A stretch of DNA of 43,433 bases, taken from assembly GCF_000622895.1 (NCBI RefSeq), contig NZ_AVCC01000022.1:1-43433 (forward strand). Reading direction: 5' to 3'. The notes below the pieces were generated by a model. That model did no database searches, had not been told where the DNA came from, and saw only the letters and a program-made list of their open reading frames with translations. Both the position numbers and the translations under genes were made by a program. The DNA is from Herminiimonas sp. CN. GTDB lineage: Bacteria > Pseudomonadota > Gammaproteobacteria > Burkholderiales > Burkholderiaceae_D. This document shows positions 1 to 9,332 of this stretch, piece by piece; position 1 is the first letter of the stretch, and every line of letters begins with the position of its first letter.

Positions 1-504
1 AAACAATGGGTAGGTTTTTAAGGCTGGCCTTAAGCAGGCAATGTGTTGGCAATCAGCGTAGTGTTAATGGGCGGTGCAACACGCAAAAATGCATTTGAAC
101 ACGTTACCACCCCTCTCACTAAAGTTTAATGCACGAGCTTGTTCCTGGCGCCGACGGTGAGGCCTTCTTATTTCTTACCGACAGAATTGTGCGTCTTCTG
201 CTCAATGCCAGGCAGTCAGCGCATGAAACCGGAAAAATCGTACCTGCGCAACGTCACACGCCGCACGCGTGCTTTATTTTTGATTTTTTGAGGCAGAACC
301 ATTAAACGGCATGTACATCGAATTGGCGCTAACGCTATCCAAACAGATATGCATTCCTATCTGAAATGCATCTGTATCTCAAATACAAAATAGCAAAATA
401 ATGCATATTAATCATCTAGAAAAGATATCTATAGCCCTTTTCACCGCCCATAATATGAATTATATTGCCATTAAAAATAGAATGTGGGATTATATTTCAA
501 TACT
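1..504. other. AT-rich stretch without a recognisable gene
   Basis: About 500 bases with no convincing coding sequence on either strand. The second half (about 300-500) is clearly AT-rich compared with the rest of the window. It has repeated short words around 345-395 (two copies of ATGCAT within near-repeats of CAGAT/ATCTG), which form a weak imperfect inverted repeat. It leads into the receptor pseudogene. The low GC and the gene wreckage suggest an old insertion or deletion scar, which is inference only. Confidence 0.5.
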
Positions 505-842
505 GCAATGTTGACTCTGCCGAATCAATAATATGAAGCAGGCATCAAAGAGGAGTTGAACGCGATTGCGTCAGCGAGGAAGAATATTGACGAAAATCTC
601 GGACAACTTGACAGATTGCTGTCGACACCGAAAAGCAAAGAGATATTTAATGCGATTCAGTCTGCGCGCGACAAGTATCGCGCAGGGCAAGAAGAATTCA
701 TCCGGTTGGTTGCTGACGGTAAAAAGCCGGAAGCGACAAGCGACGGCGCCGGCGCCGGCAGCAACGCTACACACGGTCACGGCTCGCGCCACGCCACAGC
801 TGCACTGGCGAGCGTAGCGACGAATGGGAACAGTTCGAGTCG
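505..842 (+). pseudogene. Remnant of a methyl-accepting chemotaxis protein
   Basis: The frame starting around 541 reads like the second half of a four-helix-bundle (4HB) chemoreceptor sensor domain: IASARKNIDENLGQLD, then KEIFNAIQSARDKYRAG and EEFIRLVADGKKPEA. Homology-like sequence continues upstream of the TTG at 556 but is cut by an in-frame TAA at 529, so 556 is not a real start. After GKKPEA the receptor's remaining ligand domain, membrane segment, HAMP and signalling domain are missing. A different frame then gives an Ala/Pro-rich tail, and a third frame (819-836) gives SDEWEQF, which resembles the C-terminal pentapeptide that many receptors use to bind CheR/CheB. I read this as a receptor gene that suffered a large internal deletion and frameshifts. 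The match is by pattern only. Confidence 0.6.
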
Positions 843-1002
843 CTCCGATCACTCGCCACCAACCAGGATGCGGGCGTAGGGCACTCCCTAATCGCCTTGC
901 TTGTGGCATGACGGACGTGATTGTGAGCCAGCGCCGTCGCAATAGCTTCACGGTGGATTATTGGATAGCCCGTTTCGTGGCTATTATAGACAGAGATTCG
1001 GC

Positions 1003-3924
1003 ATGCGAAATCTAGATGAAACAGTTCAAGTCATTACCGAAAAAATCGGATTGACACAGGATGAAGTCGCACAGCGTAAGTCATTCCTGGAATTTAACCA
1101 AGACGATGCCGACCTGTTGCGCCACATCCATCCGCTAATCTCACAGCGGCATCATGGATATGCGGATAATTTTTACAGCCATCTGCTCACGTTTCCGGCG
1201 CTCAGGAAGCTCCTGCCAACCGCCGAGGCGGTCAGCCACTTGAGGCACGCACATGATCGCTATTTCAACCAGCTTACCGAAGGCAAGTACGATCAGGACT
1301 ATATTCATGATCGCGTGCGGGTCGGGGTCGTGCATCGGCATATCGGACTCGAAGCGAAGTGGTATATCGGTGCCTATCGGAAGTACCTGTCCGCCATGGC
1401 GCCGGTAATATGGGAATTGCTGGAGCGGCACCCGGAAGAGTTTCTCTCGACATTTGACGCATTGCTGAAGATCGTGTTCCTGGATATGGGTTTGGCGCTC
1501 GAATCCTATTTCGAGATCGATCGCCAGACCATCTTGCAGCACAAGAATTTCGCCGAGCAGATCATCGCTACGATGCCGTCGGGAGTGATGGTACTCGATG
1601 CCGAGCAGCGTGTGCGTTCGATTAACGACGTCATGTGCCAAATATGCGGGATAGAGTCCGATGCAAGCACCGTGCTGGGTCAGCACTGGCATAACCTGGT
1701 GCAGTATCCACAACTGTTGAAAAACATTACACCGACATTCGTCGCGCAAAAGCTGATTCTGGCCTTGCCCATAGCGACAGGGTTGCGCCATATTGAATTT
1801 ACCATTTCAGAGACTGTACTGGAAGGCGAAAGCCTGTGGTTGCTGGTTGCGCAAGACATCACGCAGCGCATGCGCGCGGAAGAAGAATGGAAGCAATTCC
1901 GACTTGGCATGGAGCGCTCCACCGACGCCGTATACGTGATTGACCGTGCCGATATGCGCATCGTGGATGTCAATGAAACCGCATGCGACATGCTCGGCTA
2001 CAGCCGCGACGAAATGCTGAAGCTGAGCCCTCATGAAACCCGGATCGGGGTCAGCAAGAAGAGGTTGGCGGAATACTACGATGAGATCATCTGCAGCGTC
2101 GATAAGCGTGCGTTTACAAAGACTCTGCTAAGGCACAAGGATGGTTCCCATCTGTCGGTCGAAGTCAATCTGCAGGCATTGCAACCGGCGGGCCGACATA
2201 CACTGGTCGTGCTTGCCAAGGACCTGACCGAGCGACTGCAGGCGCAGGCCGCCTTACGCGACAGTGAAGAGCGCTTCAGTGCCACATTTAATCTGGCGGC
2301 GGTCGGCTTGGCGCATGCCACGATCGACGGTCGCTGGACGCGCGCCAACCGTAAACTGTTGGAAATCACCGGATATGGCGAGGAAGAACTGTTACAGCTG
2401 ACGGTATTCGAGATACTGCATCCGGATGATCTGGATGCGACGCGGGAGTCGATTGCGCGTACGGTGCGTGGAGAAATCAAAGATTACTCCAGCCACAAGC
2501 GGTATCGGTGCAAGGATGGAAATTATGTCTGGGTCGCAGTTTCGGTATCACTAGCATCCGACACACAGGGAAGATTAGGCTATTTCATTGTTGCGGTGGA
2601 AGACATATCACCGCGCAAGAGGATGGAAGAAGAGTTGCGGCATTCGGCGTGCCACGATGCACTAACTAACCTGCCTAACCGCATGTTGCTGCAGGATCGG
2701 TTGTCGCAGGCGATTGTGTATGCCCATCGAGCGGGAAGGCATGTCGCGGTAATGTTAATCGATCTGGATCACTTCAAGGATATCAACGATAGTCTGGGCC
2801 ATGATGCCGGAGATCAAATGATCATTGAATGCGGCCGACGGCTAAGTCGCAATACCCGAGATGGCGATACCGTGGCGCGCCTGGGGGGCGATGAATTTGT
2901 GGTGATTCTGGCCGATGTCGGGCACGAGGAAGATGTTGCGCGCCTGGCTCAGCAAGCACTTCTGGCGCTGGCCGAGCCGATTGTCATCATGGGGCAGGAA
3001 CTCTATCCGCACGGCAGCATCGGGATTAGCCTCTATCCGAAGGATGGGCAAGTTGGCTCCAGCTTGCTGCAAAACGCCGACATGGCCATGTATCAGGCGA
3101 AGAGGCACGGAGGCAATAATTTTCAGTTCTATGCAGACGAATTGAATGCGCGCATATGTGAGCGCTTGAAACTGGGTGCGCGCTTGCGCCATGCGATTAA
3201 GCAGAATGAGTTTGTCCTCCACTACCAGCCGCAAGTCGATATCGCCACCGGCAGGGTCGTCGGCGTCGAAGCGTTGATTCGCTGGCAGTTGCATGACGGA
3301 TCGATGGTCCCGCCAAATGATTTCATCCCCGTGGCAGAAGAAACTGGTCTAATCGTGCCGATTGGAGAATGGGTGTTGCGTACCGCATGTCTCCAGAGCC
3401 GCATGTGGCAGCGCGCCGGGTTGCCTATCCGGATTGCAGTGAACCTGTCGGCCCGACAGTTCGGGCAACAGGATATCGTCAAAATGGTGTCGCAAGTCCT
3501 GCATGAGACCGGTTGCAGTGCGGCCTTGCTGGAGCTGGAGATTACCGAAAGCATAATTATGGAAAACGCCGAGGCGGCCATTGAAACCCTGTATCGGCTA
3601 AGCGAGATGGGTGTCAGTCTGTCGGTCGACGATTTCGGTACCGGCTATTCGAGTCTAAGTTACTTGAAGCGGTTCCCAATTCACACGCTCAAAATTGACC
3701 GCTCCTTTATTGTGGATGTCACCAGCAGCAAGGTCGATGCGGCGATCGCCAAGGCGGTGATCCTGCTGGCCCATAGCATGGATTTACAAGTGATTGCCGA
3801 AGGGGTCGAGACCAGCGAGCAATTAGCATTTCTGCGTGCACATGGCTGCGATCAGATGCAGGGATATTACTTCAGTCGTCCGCTTCCGGCTGAAGAGATC
3901 GAAAGCTTGCTTAATGCACGGTGA
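1003..3924 (+). CDS. Globin-coupled PAS-GGDEF-EAL c-di-GMP enzyme
   Basis: A soluble haem-based sensor that probably makes and/or breaks cyclic di-GMP in response to oxygen or another gas. An upstream in-frame TTG at 961 exists, but ATG 1003 gives a 973-residue protein beginning directly before the globin. Domains in order: protoglobin/globin-coupled sensor (about 10-175), with [15 protein letters not shown] placing the proximal haem histidine at about His111; three PAS domains (about 180-540); GGDEF (about 545-710) with intact GGDEF at 628-632 and an RxxD inhibitory site (Arg619-Asp622) five residues upstream; EAL (about 725-970) with EAL at 756-758, [15 protein letters not shown] and IAEGVET. 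Both catalytic domains keep the residues expected for activity, so it may be bifunctional as reported for some globin-coupled GGDEF-EAL proteins. It lies alone, just after a dead chemoreceptor. Confidence 0.92.
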   Translation: MRNLDETVQVITEKIGLTQDEVAQRKSFLEFNQDDADLLRHIHPLISQRHHGYADNFYSHLLTFPALRKLLPTAEAVSHLRHAHDRYFNQLTEGKYDQDYIHDRVRVGVVHRHIGLEAKWYIGAYRKYLSAMAPVIWELLERHPEEFLSTFDALLKIVFLDMGLALESYFEIDRQTILQHKNFAEQIIATMPSGVMVLDAEQRVRSINDVMCQICGIESDASTVLGQHWHNLVQYPQLLKNITPTFVAQKLILALPIATGLRHIEFTISETVLEGESLWLLVAQDITQRMRAEEEWKQFRLGMERSTDAVYVIDRADMRIVDVNETACDMLGYSRDEMLKLSPHETRIGVSKKRLAEYYDEIICSVDKRAFTKTLLRHKDGSHLSVEVNLQALQPAGRHTLVVLAKDLTERLQAQAALRDSEERFSATFNLAAVGLAHATIDGRWTRANRKLLEITGYGEEELLQLTVFEILHPDDLDATRESIARTVRGEIKDYSSHKRYRCKDGNYVWVAVSVSLASDTQGRLGYFIVAVEDISPRKRMEEELRHSACHDALTNLPNRMLLQDRLSQAIVYAHRAGRHVAVMLIDLDHFKDINDSLGHDAGDQMIIECGRRLSRNTRDGDTVARLGGDEFVVILADVGHEEDVARLAQQALLALAEPIVIMGQELYPHGSIGISLYPKDGQVGSSLLQNADMAMYQAKRHGGNNFQFYADELNARICERLKLGARLRHAIKQNEFVLHYQPQVDIATGRVVGVEALIRWQLHDGSMVPPNDFIPVAEETGLIVPIGEWVLRTACLQSRMWQRAGLPIRIAVNLSARQFGQQDIVKMVSQVLHETGCSAALLELEITESIIMENAEAAIETLYRLSEMGVSLSVDDFGTGYSSLSYLKRFPIHTLKIDRSFIVDVTSSKVDAAIAKAVILLAHSMDLQVIAEGVETSEQLAFLRAHGCDQMQGYYFSRPLPAEEIESLLNAR

Positions 3925-4107
3925 ATTTGTTCTAACCGCGCCAAGAGCGCAGCCAGCTTATTTTTGTCGCGGCATGCATATAGAAATCAATTACTTACAC
4001 GGAGCAGGGTCAGCGCCGGATTAGCGGCAGCGGAATGGTTCGAAGCCATCGTTGCCTTTCGCGGGCGATATTCGGTGTTTTGGGCGCTAGTTTTGGCGCG
4101 GGTTTCG

Positions 4108-5010
4108 CTATAGGGCAGGCTGCCCGATCTTGCGCTGCTGCCGGCTGCGATGCGCCTGCCACAAGCCTTCGGCCGAATACACGGCCAGCGCGGCCCAGAT
4201 GGTGACGAAGCCGGCCAGGCGTGCGCCGCCGAAGGGCTCGCGGTACAGCCAGACGCCCAGCAGCAGTTGCAGCGTCGGCGCAATGTACTGCAGGAAGCCG
4301 AGGGTCGAGAGCGGAATCCGGCGCGCGCCGGCGGCAAACAGCAGCAAGGGGATGGCGGTGATCGGGCCGGACGCCGCCAGCAGCCAGCGGGTCGCGCTGG
4401 ACGCGCCGTGGAAGGTGTTCTGATCCTGCGCATTCAGCAGCGCCAGATAGCCCAGCGCCAGCGGCACCAGCAGCAGGGTTTCCAGCGTCAAGCCTTCCAG
4501 CGGCCCCAGCGCGGCGGTCTTGCGCAGCAGGCCGTAGGTGCCGAAAGTGGCGGCCAGCAGCAGGCCGATCCACGGCAACTGGCCGCCCTGCCAGGTCAGC
4601 CAGCCGACGCCCGCCGCAGCCAGCGCGATGGAGGCCCACTGCAGCGGCCGCAGCTTTTCCTTCAGCAGCAGATAGCCCAGCAGCACGTTCACCAGCGGGG
4701 TGATGAAATACCCGAGGCTGGCATCGACCACCCGGCCGCCATTGACCGCCCAGATATACAGCAGCCAGTTGCTCGACAGCAGCAGCGCGCTGACGCCGAA
4801 ACCCAGCAGCACCCGCGGCTGGCGCAGCACCTTCCGCAGCCACTGCCACTGGCGCCGCCAAGCCAGCGCCGCCAGCACGAAGGCGAGCGACCAGATAATC
4901 CGGTGCATCAGAATCTGCGGCGCGGCAACGCCTTGCAGCAACTTGAAATACAACGGAAACATGCCCCACAAAATGTAGGCAGTAGCGGCAAAAAACATGC
5001 CAGAGCGCAT
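4108..5010 (-). CDS. rarD: RarD-like EamA/DMT-family permease
   Basis: An inner-membrane protein of the drug/metabolite transporter superfamily with about ten hydrophobic segments. The N-terminus MFFAATAYILWGMFPLYFKLL and the segments ALLLSSNWLLYIWAVN and SLGYFITPLVNVLLGYLLL are typical of the RarD subfamily, whose substrate is not firmly known. A GTG at 5067 would extend the protein by 19 polar residues. ATG 5010 was chosen because it starts at the position usual for the family, although neither start has a good ribosome binding site. Length about 300 residues, normal. A repeat element lies about 155 bases upstream. Confidence 0.85.
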   Translation of the reverse strand: MRSGMFFAATAYILWGMFPLYFKLLQGVAAPQILMHRIIWSLAFVLAALAWRRQWQWLRKVLRQPRVLLGFGVSALLLSSNWLLYIWAVNGGRVVDASLGYFITPLVNVLLGYLLLKEKLRPLQWASIALAAAGVGWLTWQGGQLPWIGLLLAATFGTYGLLRKTAALGPLEGLTLETLLLVPLALGYLALLNAQDQNTFHGASSATRWLLAASGPITAIPLLLFAAGARRIPLSTLGFLQYIAPTLQLLLGVWLYREPFGGARLAGFVTIWAALAVYSAEGLWQAHRSRQQRKIGQPAL

Positions 5011-5164
5011 CGTGTGCAATCGCGTGAAGTGGATCGATTCTTTCCGTGCGATTGGCTGCAAACGCACGGAAGAGAGGAGTTACAGCAAGTCGTAATTATC
5101 GCAGCTTGCGCCAAAGCGTGCTGCGCAGCGGCCGGGGCGATGCGCTGGCAGGGCTTTTCGCATT

Positions 5165-5238
5165 AAATATACGGCGTAGTGTATTTTATATATGCGCAAT
5201 AAAAATATAGGTAAATGCCATAGTTTATGCATATACCC
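5165..5238 (+). repeat. Intergenic element copy A (74 bp)
   Basis: Reads AAATATAC-N6-GTGTATTT at its left end, continues through a GCGCAATAAAAAT middle and GGTAAATGC, and ends in GCATATACC followed by a T-run. The left end is an inverted repeat. GGTAAATGC near the right end can pair with GCATATACC with one mismatch. It aligns over its whole length with copies B-F and lies between the 3' end of the GNAT gene and the 5' end of rarD. Confidence 0.75.
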
Positions 5239-5318
5239 GCTGTTTTTTTGATGTTGCCCGGGCCGCCAGCTACGGTTTTTCCGCTGATCGCGGGCGTTCA
5301 TTGCGATCCGGGAAAATC

Positions 5319-5861
5319 TCAAGCCCCGCCCTCAATGACGCTTTCAGGCGCGTGCGGATGCCGGTACACGTGATAAATTCCGCCGCGAAATTCCATTTCC
5401 CGTTCCATCGCAGCACCCACCGCGATGGCCAACCTGATCGAAGCTTGATTCTCGCAGTGAATCAGGCTGATCAAGTGCAGTTCCGGCATATGGCGTGCCG
5501 CCATCGCCTGGACGGCGCGGGCAGCTTCCCCGGCATATCCGTTTCCCCAGTGTCTTCGGGCCAGGGCCCATTTGATCTCCGGCTCCGGCCACTCCTTCGG
5601 ATACCAAAGGCCTGCGATCCCCAGCACGGACCCGGTTTCTTTTTCTTCGATGACGTAAGGCCCATAGCCATGCCGCTGCCAATGCCGGCTGAAGCTGCCC
5701 ACGGTGCGCCGGCTTTCGTCCTCCGACAATGGATGCTGTGTAGTGTATTTGATGCATTCCGCATCGGAGTAATACTCGTACAAAGCGGACCAGTCGTCAT
5801 CCTTGACCACTCTCAGGCAAAGGCGAGCCGACTCGAGCGACTCTGGTATCAGGAATTCCAT
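5319..5861 (-). CDS. GNAT acetyltransferase, RimJ/RimL-like
   Basis: A 180-residue N-acetyltransferase of the GNAT fold. It opens with ESARLCLRVVKDDDW, the usual start of the RimJ/RimL-type (Acetyltransf_3) group. WALARRHWGNGYAGEAARAV (about 97-116) is the acetyl-CoA binding loop with the R/Q-x-x-G-x-G/A pattern, and IHCENQASIRLAIAVGA matches the conserved ENxxSxRxxxKxG segment. GGAG nine bases before ATG 5861 supports the start. Substrate unknown; members acetylate ribosomal proteins or small molecules. It stands alone, with element A downstream. Confidence 0.85.
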   Translation of the reverse strand: MEFLIPESLESARLCLRVVKDDDWSALYEYYSDAECIKYTTQHPLSEDESRRTVGSFSRHWQRHGYGPYVIEEKETGSVLGIAGLWYPKEWPEPEIKWALARRHWGNGYAGEAARAVQAMAARHMPELHLISLIHCENQASIRLAIAVGAAMEREMEFRGGIYHVYRHPHAPESVIEGGA

Positions 5862-5983
5862 AGGGTTTGTCTCCAGCGTTATTATTCATTGCATGATTAT
5901 GCATCCGCTATTGCGGGGCGAACAGGGCCGCGCATCACCGGCATTGATCAGTGCATCCGCAACCGGAAAGGCAGGTCAGGAAC

Positions 5984-6310
5984 ATGAAATTCATCTTCGA
6001 AGTGCGCATGAAACCTGGTTATACGGTGGAACAGTATGCGGCGGCGTGGGTATGCGCCAGCGAGATCATCCAGCGCGCGCCCGGCGCGCGCGGCACCTAT
6101 CTGCACCGGAAAATCGGCGCCCCCGATACGTTGCTGGCGATCGCCCACTGGGACTCGAAGGCGCAGCGGGATGCGAAGGACGACCGCAGCAACGAAACCG
6201 TGCGCGCGATTCTGGAAAAGCATGCGACCCATTGCGAAATCACGGTCATCGGGGAATTCGAGGAGCCGCAATGGGCGGTGCTGCCGGAGCCCCGTCATGA
6301 CATCGAATAA
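5984..6310 (+). CDS. Small antibiotic-biosynthesis-monooxygenase-like protein
   Basis: A 108-residue soluble protein, MKFIFEVRMKPGYTVEQYAAAW onward, with the size and strand-helix pattern of the dimeric alpha/beta-barrel (ABM/EthD-like) family. The segments RGTYLHRKIGAPDTLLAIAH and EITVIGEFEEPQW fit the family's beta-strands. The ATG at 5984 follows a GGTCAGG stretch at a workable distance; longer in-frame extensions lack a binding site. Members include cofactor-independent monooxygenases and proteins of unknown role, and no catalytic residue can be assigned here. It is divergent from the GNAT gene (about 120 bases apart) and convergent with the next gene. Confidence 0.6.
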   Translation: MKFIFEVRMKPGYTVEQYAAAWVCASEIIQRAPGARGTYLHRKIGAPDTLLAIAHWDSKAQRDAKDDRSNETVRAILEKHATHCEITVIGEFEEPQWAVLPEPRHDIE

Positions 6311-6313
6311 GGC

Positions 6314-6375
6314 GGAGTATATTGACAACTCGCTTTATTTCATTGCGAAAATCGATATCAGCCGCATCAGTATAT
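6314..6375 (-). repeat. Possible decayed intergenic element (copy G)
   Basis: The sequence begins GGAGTATAT, exactly like copy D in the same orientation, has CTTTATTTCATTGCG in the middle and ends near GATATC and GTATAT. It is about ten bases shorter than intact copies and the inverted repeat is poor. It fills the 77-base gap between two convergent genes. Assignment to the family is tentative. Confidence 0.35.
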
Positions 6376-6387
6376 GAGAATTTCCGC

Positions 6388-7329
6388 TTAATTCCGATTG
6401 ACCAGCAGGTCGCCTTCAACCGCCGCCGCGCCGGCCTTGGTCAGCTGCGCGACCGCCCATTGCGTCAGGGCCGGCAGCGGTTGCCGCAGGAAGCGCCGGT
6501 TGGCCTCCAGCACGATCGGCATCTGCGCCAGCAGGTGCGGCAGCTCGGCCAGCGCGATGCGCTGCCGCTCCAGCAGCAGGAATTTGAGCAGCACCTTGAC
6601 CGCGTTTTGCGCATTGCGCAGCGGATCGGCGGCCAGGTAATCGAGCCGCGAAAACGCGCTGTCGAGCGCCTGCCGCACGCCGGCAAACGGGGCGCCGTGA
6701 CCGGGAATCACCAGCCGGGCGTCGAGCGCGGCGATCAGTTCCAGCGTGGCGCGTACTTCGGCAAAGCCGGATTCGCCGGCCAGTTCAGGGAACACCACGC
6801 CGAAGCCGTTTTGCCACAGCGCGTCGGCCGAAATCAGAATCCGCTCGTCGGCGCAGAACAGGATCAGCGCATGCGGGTCGTGGCCGGGCGCGCCCAGCAC
6901 TTGCCATTCCATGTCGCCCAGCGTCAGCGTGTCGCCGTGCGATAGCGTGTCGTCGAACGAGAAGCGCTGGCATTGCTGGCCGGTGGCGGCGAAACTCAGC
7001 GCATCCTCGTCCCAATCAGCGACTTTCTGCGCTTCCGAAGCCGGGATCGTGGTGCGGCAGCGATATGCCTGTTGCAGCACGGCGTTGCCGCCGCAATGGT
7101 CGGAATGCAAATGCGTGTTGATCAGCCGCTCCAGCGGCCGCCCCTGCAGGCCGGCTTGCACCAGCGCCAGGGTTTGCGCCGCATGCGTCTGGTAGCCGCT
7201 GTCGATCAGGGCGGCCGGGCTGCTGCCGCCGAACAGGATATTGTTGGACGACAGCCAGCCGCGCTCCAGCACTTGCATGGTGGCAGGCAGCCGCGCCGGC
7301 ATTTGCCGGATATGCGCCGGCTGCGTCAT
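6388..7329 (-). CDS. Metallo-beta-lactamase-fold hydrolase
   Basis: A 313-residue soluble metallohydrolase. The zinc motif HLHSDHCGG (the family's HxHxDH) sits at about residue 75; GAPGHDPHALILF, SADALWQNG and IPGHG supply the later ligand positions. The reading frame stays open far upstream, but ATG 7329 (MTQPAHIRQMPARLP) begins at the family's usual point, and the extension would overlap the DUF1289 gene. The C-terminal third (after about 235) is helical. It lies 49 bases after the DUF1289 gene on the same strand, so the two are probably co-transcribed. The substrate cannot be told; glyoxalase-II-like and lactonase-like members share this fold. Confidence 0.85.
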   Translation of the reverse strand: MTQPAHIRQMPARLPATMQVLERGWLSSNNILFGGSSPAALIDSGYQTHAAQTLALVQAGLQGRPLERLINTHLHSDHCGGNAVLQQAYRCRTTIPASEAQKVADWDEDALSFAATGQQCQRFSFDDTLSHGDTLTLGDMEWQVLGAPGHDPHALILFCADERILISADALWQNGFGVVFPELAGESGFAEVRATLELIAALDARLVIPGHGAPFAGVRQALDSAFSRLDYLAADPLRNAQNAVKVLLKFLLLERQRIALAELPHLLAQMPIVLEANRRFLRQPLPALTQWAVAQLTKAGAAAVEGDLLVNRN

Positions 7330-7378
7330 TGGATGGCGGGGCCGGCTGGCGCGTGTTCGTGCTGGCAAAACTGGACGG

Positions 7379-7603
7379 TCATGGATTGTGGTCTCGTGGA
7401 TAGCATGGATACGGGATTGTACGGCGCTGGATTTTCCGCCAGATCGCGCGCTTCTCGCTTTCGCCGGCCTGGCTCCAGGCGACGATCTCGGCAATGGTGC
7501 GGCGGCAGCCCTGGCACAGGCCGGAGGCTTGGTCCATCTGGCAGACGTTGATGCAGGGCGACGGCACCGGACCGATGTGGGTTTCAGGATCGAAATTCTG
7601 CAT
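7379..7603 (-). CDS. DUF1289 small cysteine-rich protein
   Basis: A 74-residue protein with SPCINVCQMDQASGLCQGCRRTIAEIVAW, the signature of DUF1289: four cysteines spaced C-x3-C...C-x2-C and a conserved RT-x-x-E-I-x-x-W. The cysteines suggest a metal or iron-sulphur site, but no function is established for the family. Start ATG 7603 was chosen because the residues upstream of it in the open frame are low quality. It probably forms a two-gene transcript with the following metallo-hydrolase and is divergent from the phospholipase-D gene. Confidence 0.8.
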   Translation of the reverse strand: MQNFDPETHIGPVPSPCINVCQMDQASGLCQGCRRTIAEIVAWSQAGESEKRAIWRKIQRRTIPYPCYPRDHNP

Positions 7604-7872
7604 GGCGACTGAGGTGAAAGTAAGACCGGATTGCCGGCCGGGTCGGATGAAGAAGATTGTATTATGCACAGTTCTGCCGCGCGTCGGGCCCGCCTGCAGC
7701 CGGATATGCACATCGTGCGCTACCTGCTGGTCGCCGAAACAGCGCGCCGGGCATCGGGTTAGTGATAAAGTGCCAATCAGCGCTGGCGCACGCGTGCGCA
7801 ATCGGTTGAATCAAGACGCCGGCGACGGCGTGAATGCGGAGGCCTATGGGCTGCAATTCTGGTATCGACGCG

Positions 7873-9232
7873 ATGCTCCGTTTTGTCGGCATGGTCGGAT
7901 TCTGCCTGCTGACCGCCGCCTGCGCGACGCTGCCCGAAGTGCGGTATCTGCGCAGTTCGCTGACAGCGCCGGCAAACCCGACGGTGACCAATGCGCAGGG
8001 CACCCTCAGCGCAACGAAATCGAAATCCCTGCTGGCCAGTCGCTGGCGCAATTCGCATGTGGATATTGCCGCACTGGCGGCGCTGGAAGAGGCCGCTACC
8101 GGCAGTCCCCTGATCGCCGGCAACAAGGTCACGTTGCTGTACGACGGCCCGCAGACCATGGCCGCGATGATAGCGGCGATCAGCACGGCCAGGGATCACA
8201 TCAATCTGGAAACCTATATCTTCGACCAGGATGCGCTCGGCATCCGTTTTGCGGATGCACTGATCGAGCGCCAGCGCGCCGGGGTGCAAGTCAATGTGAT
8301 CTACGATAGCGTCGGCACGATAGGCACGCCGCAAGCCTTCTTCGACAAAATGCGCGCTGCCGGCATCCGTCTGCTGGCGTTCAATCCGGTCAACCCGCTG
8401 CGGCTGCTCGGGCCGTGGCAGCCAAACAATCGCGATCACCGGAAAATCCTGGTGGTCGACGGCATGGTCGCCTTCACTGGCGGCGTGAATATCAGCAGCA
8501 CTTATGCCAACAGCTCGCTGTTCCGCTCGAAAGCCAGGCGCAATGCCAAGGTCGGCTGGCGCGATACCCATATCAGGATCGAAGGGCCGGCGGTCGCCGC
8601 ACTGCAGTGGGTATTCCTGGACAACTGGGCCAGTCAACAATCGCCCGATCTGCCTGACAGCAATTTCTTTCCGCCATTAAAGGAAGCCGGCAACAAGCTG
8701 GTGCGGGTTCTGGCCAGCGCACCCGGTGGCGATTACGATATTTACAAGGCGTATGTGCTGGCGATCCAGCAGGCCAAGAACAGCATCCACATTACCAGCG
8801 CCTACTTCGTGCCGGATGCACAGATGCTGCAAGCCCTGAACGATGCGGCGCGGCGTCGACGTCAAAATCATTTTGCCCGGAGTGACCGACAGCGGCCTGG
8901 TGTTCCATGCGGCGCAATCCTTTTACAGCGAAATGCTGGCCAGCGGCATCAGGATCCATCAGCTGCAAATCACGGTCCTGCACGCCAAGACCGCCGTGAT
9001 CGACGGCGTGTGGGCGACGGTCGGGTCGACCAATATCGACACCCGCAGCTTCCTGCACAACTATGAAATCAACGCGGTGGTGCTGGGCGACGAATTCGGC
9101 GCTGCGATGGAAGATGCGTTTGCCGAAGACCTGCGCCATTCGGTGGAAATCACCCGGGAAATGTGGGAGCAGCGCCCGCTGGGCAACCGGTTCAAGGAAT
9201 GGGCCGCCCGCAGGCTGGAGTACTGGCTATGA
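7873..9232 (+). pseudogene. Phospholipase-D/cardiolipin-synthase-like lipoprotein, frameshifted
   Basis: The first part (7873 to about 8860) starts MLRFVGMVGFCLLTAACATLP, a lipoprotein-type signal with Cys17 as the likely lipidated residue. It then carries the first HKD motif (DHRKILVVDG, followed by AFTGGVNIS). The second HKD motif (LHAKTAVIDG, followed by VGSTNID) is in another frame, open from about 8843 to 9232. The two halves join naturally at 'NDAAR / RGVDVKIILPG' if one GC dinucleotide is restored in the GCGGCGCGGCG run at 8843-8853. The rest of the protein is undamaged, so this is either a recent two-base deletion or a sequencing error. An intact protein would be about 450 residues and would transfer phosphatidyl groups in the envelope. 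An ATG at 7834 exists but would put residues before the signal peptide. Confidence 0.8.
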
Positions 9233-9332
9233 GGCGGCACGAGCTGCCTCGGAAGCGCCATCCTGCAATCCGGCGCGCCAGGCAGGCAAACGCTGCGCTG
9301 ACCGATATCGATCGCGCAAGCCGCATCCGGCA

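Noticed and set aside
556-879. A 107-residue protein starting at TTG 556
   Set aside because: Similarity extends upstream of the TTG through a stop codon, and the SD-like AGGAG touches the start with no spacing; it is a pseudogene fragment.
4150-5166. Long plus-strand open frame over rarD
   Set aside because: Gln/Arg-rich low-complexity product; the opposite strand has a clear membrane permease.
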